Positions 47,801 to 56,800 of a stretch of DNA of 64,000 nt are shown here, one piece after another. Origin of the DNA: Firmicutes bacterium HGW-Firmicutes-7 (lineage in GTDB: Bacteria; Bacillota; Clostridia; Lachnospirales; Vallitaleaceae); NCBI GenBank assembly GCA_002841375.1, contig PGZO01000001.1:62001-126000 (forward strand), written 5' to 3'. A program made the position numbers and the translations under genes. The notes beneath the pieces are model-generated. The model saw nothing but the letters and a program-made list of their open reading frames with translations, did not search any database and had not been told where the DNA came from. Within the stretch, counting starts at the first letter, position 1. Each line of letters begins with the position of its first letter.

Positions 47801-50800
47801 GATGCGTGCTATCATTTGTTTTCAAATGCGGGTTATCAATACGGAAATACATATAAATCAATTGAACAATTGTATTACAGTCAAACTGAAGCATTGGCAC
47901 AAATAAAGTTGCCACTCGAGTGTAGGGCAAGTGCTAAGGAATTTGTTTTGCCTCCAGCACTTGTGGATGGTGCGCTGCAAAGTGTGATTGTATTTATTGG
48001 AAACTCTTTTGCTGAATCAGGCACGATATTTATGCCTTTTGCGATGGGTGAGTTAGAAATTTTAAGCGAGCTACCTGAAAAATGTTTTTCTTACGCAATT
48101 CAGACACATTACCAAGAAGGTGCGAGTTACAGTGTAGCGAAGTTTGCAATTTACATAACAGATGAAGCGGGCAAAGTCTTAGTTAAGATAAAGGATTTTT
48201 CATTAAGGGGTCTTGTGCCTTCTAACCAAGTAAAAAGATCTGTTGAAAACCCCCCATCTATGTATTATAGGATAAATAGTTGGGAATTGGCTTCTGTAGA
48301 GGCTGAAAGAGGTTTTGTTAATGTTATAGGAAATACAATGGTTTTTGACGACTCAGAAGAGATCTTTCAAGGCTTAGAGACTAAGCTAAAGGATAATCTA
48401 AGGCGTGTTGTTCTTGTGAAACCTGGTCTAGTTTATAAAGAATTAGAAGGAAATATATTTGAAATAAACATGGCGAATCAAGAAGATTATAGTAAACTGT
48501 TGCGTACACTTTTAGATAGAGAAATGATACCTGATAACATTTTGCATTTATTGTCAAAGGATAATTTAAGTTGGAATTATGAAAAAATTACGAACCAACT
48601 CAAGGATAGCGTATATTCTATGCTTTATTTAAGTCAGGCAATTATTGATTTAAAGCAAAAAAACAAAATAAAATTTGTTTATATACTTAGACCTAAAAAA
48701 ATCGGATGGTCGCCACAGTATTCTGCTGTTAAAAGTTTTTTGAAAGTACTTGAAAATGAGAATACAAGATTTTGCTGTAAAACGGTTGAAACCCTTCCAA
48801 TTTCAAATGTAAAAATGGTCGAACTATGCATGGATGAGCTTGGAGGAATATCTGCATGGAAAGACAAAATGGTGCGTTACGAAGCGGGAAAAAGATTTGT
48901 AGCAAAGTACGTTAATAGGGTAGAAAATGCCGAGGTAGAGGTCGGGGAGCTGCCAATAGTGGATGAAGGTGTTTATATTATTTCAGGGGGCGCAGGAAGT
49001 CTCGGCTTACTGTTTGCCGAATATTTAGCAAAAAAAGCAAAGGTAAACCTAATCCTTCTTGGAAGATCAGAGCTAGATGATGAACGTGCAAAAAGATTAA
49101 AAGAGATTGAAGCTCTTGGAAGTGAAGTTACCTATTTTAATATGGACATTTCAAAGGCAAAAGATGTTGAGCGTATGATTAAAGAAACGAGGGAAAAGTA
49201 CAGTAGAATAAATGGAATTATTCATTGTGCAGGTGTTACGAAGGATTCCTTTATTTTTAATAAGAAGCAGGAAGAGGTAGACGCAGTGATCGCTCCGAAG
49301 GTTTGGGGAACGATTTGGCTTGATGAATTGACAAAAGACGACAAATTAGATTTCTTCGTTATGTTTTCTTCGATTTCTTCTATTCTTGGAAATACAGGGC
49401 AAAGTGATTATGCCTATGCGAATGGTTTTATGGATGATTATGCTAAAATGCGGGAGTTCCTAAAAAACGAAGGTAGGCGCTATGGAAAAACGCTATCTAT
49501 TGGATGGCCTTTCTGGAAGACAGGCGGTATGAAAATAGCTTCTGAAACGGAAAAGTTTTTAATAAACACTTTAGGTATAGTTCCTATGGAGGTTGAAGAA
49601 GGGATTCATGCTTTTGAGATTGGGCTTACTCAAAAAGAAAATCATTTCATTGTTTTAAAAGGGTATAAAGAAAAGTTCAACGCTTTATTTGAGAAAAATA
49701 ATAACAATGAAAGTCAATCCTTATTAGAGGAAGAAGTAAAAAATAAAAACGTTCATAATGAGCCTAAAGAGCAAGGAGCTAGTGATTCAGAGAAAGAATT
49801 ACTAGAGATGGTCATTAAAGAGCTTATAAGTTTTACTTCAAAGGTCCAAAAGTTAAATTTAAAGGACATTGAGCCCCTAGCAGATATTAGTGAATTTGGC
49901 TTTGATTCAATTGGCTTTACTGAACTTAGTAATGAGATTAATGGAAAGTACAATATCAATATTATGCCATCTATATTTTTCGAACATTCTACGTTAGATT
50001 CTTTAGCGAAATATTTAGTGAAGGAATATTATGAACAGCTAAAGGCGGTCCATAAAGGATATCAGAAAAGAGAAAATGTTGTACTTAAAACGAAAAATAA
50101 TGATGCTTTATTGCCATCCCTTAGATTCAAACAATGGTCAAATAAAAAAGTTATTACAGAAGTTGAGGAAGAGGAAGAAGTTATAGATAAAACAAAATCC
50201 AAGGCTGAGGTTGCCATAGTAGGTATGAGTGGTGTTATGCCTCAATCAAAAGACCTTAAAGAGTTTTGGGACAACCTTGAAGCGGGGAAAGACTTGATTA
50301 CTGAAATTCCGAAGGAAAGATGGAACTATAATGAATATTTTGGAGATCCAACAAAAGAAGACAATAAAACAAATGTAAAATGGGGAGGCTTCATGAAGGA
50401 AGTGGATAAGTTTGATCCGCTGTTCTTTGGCATATCCCCAAAGGAAGCGGTTTTAATGGACCCACAACAAAGGATTTTTCTGGAAAATGCATGGAAGTCT
50501 CTAGAAGACTGTGGATTAAAACCATCAGATATTTCTGGTAGTAATACAGGCGTTTTTATTGGTGCAGGTGCATGGGATTACTTATATTTATTAAAAGAAA
50601 ATGATGTTGATATTCAAGCGCAAACATCTTCTGGGGTTTCTTTTTCAATACTTGCAAATAGGGTTTCCTATTTATTAAACTTAAATGGACCAAGTGAAAC
50701 GATTGATACCGCTTGTTCTAGCTCGTTAGTTGCGCTTCAGCGAGCAGTTGAACAAATTCAAAATGGTCATTGTGATATGGCTTTTGCTGGGGGAATTAAC

Positions 50801-53800
50801 GTTATGTCACATCCTGCAATATTTATTTCTCTTTCTAAGGCCGGAATGCTTTGTGAAGATGGTAGATGCAAAACCTTTGACAAAGCTGCAAATGGTTACG
50901 TAAGAGGAGAAGGTTGTGGTGTTCTTTTACTTAAGAATTTAAGTCAAGCAATTAAGGATAAAAATCATATATATGGTGTAATTAAAGGAAGCGCAACCAA
51001 TCATGGTGGACATGCAAATTCACTGACTACACCAAATCCAAATGCACAAGCTGAAGTGATTCAAAAAGCCTGGAGCCAGGCCCAGGTTAATCCAAGTACA
51101 ATTACCTATATTGAAACCCATGGTACAGGAACTAGTTTAGGCGACCCAATAGAGATTAACGGATTAAAGAAAGCTTTTGATCAGCTAAATAAGGAATGGG
51201 GTACGAATAAAATTGAAGCCCCATATTGTGGTCTTGGGGCATTGAAAACCAATATTGGTCACCTTGAATGGGGATCTGGAATAGCTGGGGTTATTAAAGT
51301 TTTACTTGCGATGAAGTATAAGAGAATGCCAGCTTCTATTCATTTCAATGAGCAAAATCCTTATATTAATCTTAAAGATAGTCCATTTTATATTATTGAT
51401 AAAACGATGGAATGGAAGTCATTAATTGATGAAGATAATAGGCCGATTCCAAGAAGAGCTGGCGTAAGCTCCTTTGGTTTTGGTGGTGTAAATGCGCATA
51501 TTGCCCTTGAAGAGTATGAAGATAAGGCAGCGTTACTTATTGAGAAAGAAACACAAGAAGAGGTCGTTTTACTGTCTGCAAAAAATGAAGAAAGATTAAT
51601 AGATTACGTGGGTGAAATGATCACTTTTATCAAAGAAAGTGAAGTTAAGTCAGCTTCTTTAGAGGTAGAGTATGCGCATATTTCTAGCTTGGTTCAAAAT
51701 GAAATAAAGTTACTAGCAGCAATAATAATGCATGTGAACAAGGAGGAAATCAGTTGTTCCAGGGCGTTAGAGGAATATGGCTTTGATCTGATTAGTTTTC
51801 ATAAACTTGTAGAACAAATTGGTGATCGATTTAAAATCGAAGTCAAAACTACAGAAGTTACAAGCTGCGCTACTATTGAAGAGATTGCTGAGCATCTATG
51901 GAATAAAGGGTATAGAACACTTAAAAAGCAGTTCTCCAAAAATACGAACAGCAATATTTTGCAGGAAATAGAATATAGCATTAACTTGAAGGATTTAGCG
52001 TATACACTTCGTACAGGTAGAGAGGAAATGGAGGTAAGGTTAGCAATTGTCACCAATAGTGTCAAAGACCTAATTAGTAAATTGGAGCAATTTGTGAAGG
52101 GCTATGAAAATATTGAAGGCGTAGCAGTGGGCAGTATTAAAGCGGATAAATTAAAAATTGATTTTCTAGTAACAGGAGATAAAGGAAAGGAATTGATTAG
52201 GGCGTTAATTGAAGATCAGAAGCTGTTAGAAGTGGCGCAGTTATGGACTTCAGGGGTGAAAATTGAGTGGAGTAAGCTGATTCATAATCATATATGCAGG
52301 TTGATATCTCTTCCAACTTATCCTTTTGCAAAGGAAAGATATTGGATCACTGATTATATGAATGGTAGATCAAGGTCTCTTGGTAATAAAGGAATTACGA
52401 CTACGTTACACCCGCTTGTTCACAAAAACACCTCCAATCTCTATGAACAGAGATTCACGACATTGCTTAATAAAAAGGCATTTTATTTAAAAGATCATGT
52501 TGTTAAAGGAGAAAGTGTTTTACCAGGAGCAGCAATCATTGAAATGGTTAGAGCAGCAGGACAAATGTGTGTTGGTAGTAGAATCTCAAAAATTTCAGAT
52601 ATAATTTGGGTAAAACCAATTATCGTTGAACAATCGGAAGAAATACATATTAGTCTTTTACCTGAAGGAGAAGCTATTGAATATGAGGTCGTAGCAATGA
52701 ATGAAGATCATAGCAGAACGATATATTCCCAGGGAAAACTAAGTATGGAGGCGGACGAAAAAGAGGAGCCGATAGAATATGTTGACATTGAGGAAATTAA
52801 ACGAAACTGTGTTGAAAAGAAAACAGGTGAAAATTGTTATAAAAAATTTGAAAAGATGGCTTTTAATTATGGAGAAAGCTTTCAGTCTATTAAGGAGCTA
52901 TATTGTGGAGAAGAGGAGGCGATTTCTAGGCTGGAATTAGCGGCAAGTTTAATGGAAGATTTTGATGAATTTATTTTGCACCCAGCGTTACTGGATGGCG
53001 CATTACAGACCATAATTGGTATCAAAAATCCAAATGTGGAGGGTGAGGAGGTTTATTTACCGTTTACGATGGGAGAGGTTGAAATATTAAAACCATTAGA
53101 AAAAGAGTGCTACGCTTATGGTCGATTGAACAATAGTTTTGAAAAAGATACGTCTAAAATAAGAAAGTATACGATTATTATTGCTGATACAAGTGGAAGG
53201 GTAATGGTAAGAATTAATGACTTTGTAATGAGAGCTATTGTGCCAAATGAGTTAAGGAAAACGGAAGATGTTCATTATTTTCATAGCCAATGGATAAATA
53301 AAGTGCTAGAACATACAGCGCATGATGAATTACAACATGAACATATATTGATCTTTGATACAAATGAAAACTTCTATAATATGTTGCAAAAGAAAATGCC
53401 GGAACATCAATCTAATATATGGCTTGTTAAGCCTGGAAAAAGCTTTAGAAAAGTTGGGGAGAATATCATTGAAATCGATCCAGAGGATAGCAACGCGTAT
53501 AAGCTGTTAATTGAAATGTTAAGGTTAGAAAATCAGATGCCTGATTATATTTTACACGCTTGGTCAAAAGAGAGCTTTGAAGAAAAGAAAGAACGATTAA
53601 AGATACAGTTGGATTTAAGTGTATTTTCTGTTTTTAATTTGTGTAAGGCACTAATTGCAGAGAAGATTAATAAAAAAGTGAAAGTGGTATATATTCATGA
53701 ACGTTTTGATGGAAATATCCAACCACATTATAGAAGTATAAGTGGACTTGCAAAAACAATAAATAATGAAAATCCTAACTTAATGATCAAAACCGTTGAG

Positions 53801-56800
53801 GTGGACGTTCCATTAGAAATTATTGACAGGTCACTTGAAGAACTTATTTTTGGTCATCAAGATAGAGAAGTGCGTTATGAAGATGGGTTAAGAACTGTTA
53901 GAAGTTATGAAAAATTAGAACTAGATAGGCTCAAAAAGGAGAAGGATATTCCAATAATAGACAATGGCGTATATTTAATTACTGGAGGCGTAGGCGAACT
54001 TGGTCTTATTTTTGCAGAATATTTTGCAAGAAGAACAAAAGTAAAATTAGTCTTAACGGGTAGATCCAATTTAAATGATGCGAAGTTGAATAGAATGAAG
54101 GAAATCGAAAAGTTAGGAAGTAAAGTAACCTATATAAAATGTGATATTTCTAAAAAAGATAATGTGGTGGAGTTAATTCATAAAATTAAGAATGAGTTTG
54201 GAAATATTCATGGAATTATTCATGCTGCTGGCGTTGTGAAGGACTCATTTTTATTAAAGAAATCACTTCAAGAAATGAAGGCAGTAATTGGACCGAAATT
54301 ATATGGAACAATATGGCTTGATGAGGCAACAAAGGATGAAAAACTAGATTTCTTTGTAATGTTTTCTTCTATAGCTTCAGTAATAGGCAATATAGGACAA
54401 AGTGATTATGCGTATGCAAATTCATTTTTAGATAACTATGTATATTTCAGAGAGGCGAAAAGAGAGAAAGAAGAAAGAAGTGGAATGACTATTTCCATCA
54501 ACTGGCCCTTATGGATAGAAGGTGGTATGAAGATGGACGAAAGCGCAACAAGGAGGATGAAGGAAGCGTTTGGGTTTTCACCCATTACTACGAGTATTGG
54601 CTTAAAAGCTTTTGAAGATGCGCTAACCTATTTGATTTCAAATATGCTTGTTGTAAAGGGAGAAGAAAGTAGCGTAAGAAGTGCACTTGAACTTCAAGTA
54701 AAAGATGATTCGCTAAACAATAAACAAGAGGTAATTAAAAATTCAAGAAACAATGACTTAGATTTAGTAGGTCAACTCGAAGAACGGTTGAAAATTATTT
54801 TATCAAAGGAAATCAATTTGCCTACATCAAGGATAAGTATTTTAGAGCCTTTTGAAAAATATGGGATTGACTCAATAATGATTGTAAGCTTAAATAGGGT
54901 GCTGGAAAATCACTTTGGCAAGCTTTCTAAAACATTGCTGTTTGAAGTTAAAAACATTAAGGAACTTGCAGTATATTTAATAGAAAATCACCGTAATCAC
55001 TTGGTTGATCTCGAACAAGGAGCTGCAGAGCTTCATACGAATGAAGCGCAAATAAAACCAATTAAGATGGCGTTTGAGAAAGAGAATATTAATAAGCCCC
55101 GATTCTTTTATAAAGGCGGTATTTCTTCTGAGAATAGTTTTTATAAGGAGAAAGATATTGCCATTATTGGCATGAGTGGAAGATATCCTATGGCCAACAA
55201 TCTAAATGAATTTTGGGAAAATCTTAAGGCAGGTAAGGATTGTATTACTGAAATACCTGAGGAAAGATGGGATAAAGACGAATACTATGACCCAGATAAA
55301 AATGCAAAAGGGAAGAGTTATAGCAAATGGGGAGGCTTTATTGAAGATGTAGACAAATTTGACCCAATGTTTTTCAATATTTCTCCAAAAGAAGCGGAGT
55401 TTATGGATCCTCAGGAAAGAATTTTTCTTGAAACGGTATGGCATACAATTGAAGATGCTGGATATACACGGGCGGCATTAGAGCAAGAAAAAGTGGGCGT
55501 ATTTGCAGGCATCATGTACAATCATTACCCAATGTACGCAGCTGAGGAAAGTATAAAAGGTAATGTAATTGCAGTAAATTCATCCTACGCATCCGTTGCA
55601 AATAGGGTTTCATATTATTTGAACTTAAGAGGACCTAGCATTGCACTTGATACAATGTGTTCTTCTTCCATCACAGCCGTTCATTTAGCTTGTGAAAGCA
55701 TTAAAAGAGGAGAAAGTGATTTGGCAATAGCAGGAGGTGTAAATGTTACGATTCATCCAAATAAATATATACTCTTGAGTCAAGGGAAGTTTGCTGCGAG
55801 TGATGGAAAATGTAAAAGCTTTGGAGAAGGTGGAGATGGATATGTGCCAGGAGAAGGCGTAGGTGCATTACTATTAAAACCGTTAGAAAAGGCTATTGCT
55901 GATGGGGATAAAATTTATTCGGTTATTAAAGGGAGTGCGCTAAATCATGGAGGAAAAACCAACGGTTATTCCGTTCCAAGCCCAAAGGCTCAAGGAGATT
56001 TGATTTTAGAAGCTTTTAAGCGCGCGCAAATAGATCCAAGGACAATTAGTTATGTAGAAGCCCATGGTACAGGAACTTCTTTAGGAGATCCTATTGAGAT
56101 AGCGGGCTTAGTTAAAGCCTTTCATACATTTACAAAAGAACAACAATTTTGCGCTATTGGTTCGGCGAAGTCTAATATTGGACATCTAGAATCAGCAGCA
56201 GGCATTGCAGGAATAACAAAGGTACTTTTACAGATGCAACATAAACAATTGGTTCCATCAATTCATTCAGATAGTAGGAATCCCAATATAGATTTTGAGG
56301 AATCCCCCTTTTATGTTCAACATGAGGTTGAGGAGTGGAAAAATCCAGTGATTGATGGAAAGAAATACCCTAGGCGAGCGGGTATAAGTTCCTTTGGTGC
56401 AGGAGGTTCAAATGCGCATATTATTTTAGAAGAGTATGAAAAGCCTGCGCTTAAAAGCATCAGCAGGGAACCACAGTTAATATTAATTTCAGCAAGAGAT
56501 GAAGAAAGATTAAGGGCATATCTACAAGAGATCATACAGTATTTAGAAGGACAAGTAGGATTGGAGCAACCTTCCCTTGAAGATATTGCGTACACCTTAC
56601 AGGTTGGTAGAGAAGGAATGGAGGAGAGAATTGGCATAGTTGCCTCAACCATTCAAGAATTAATTTCAAAATTAAAAAAAGGTTATGAGGCAGAATATGA
56701 TAACAAAGAAGTAATTAGAGGTCGTATTAAGAAGAGCAAAACAAAGACAGAGGATATAAATGGGCTAGAAAATAATCAAAAAAGGTTCTTAGAATTATTC

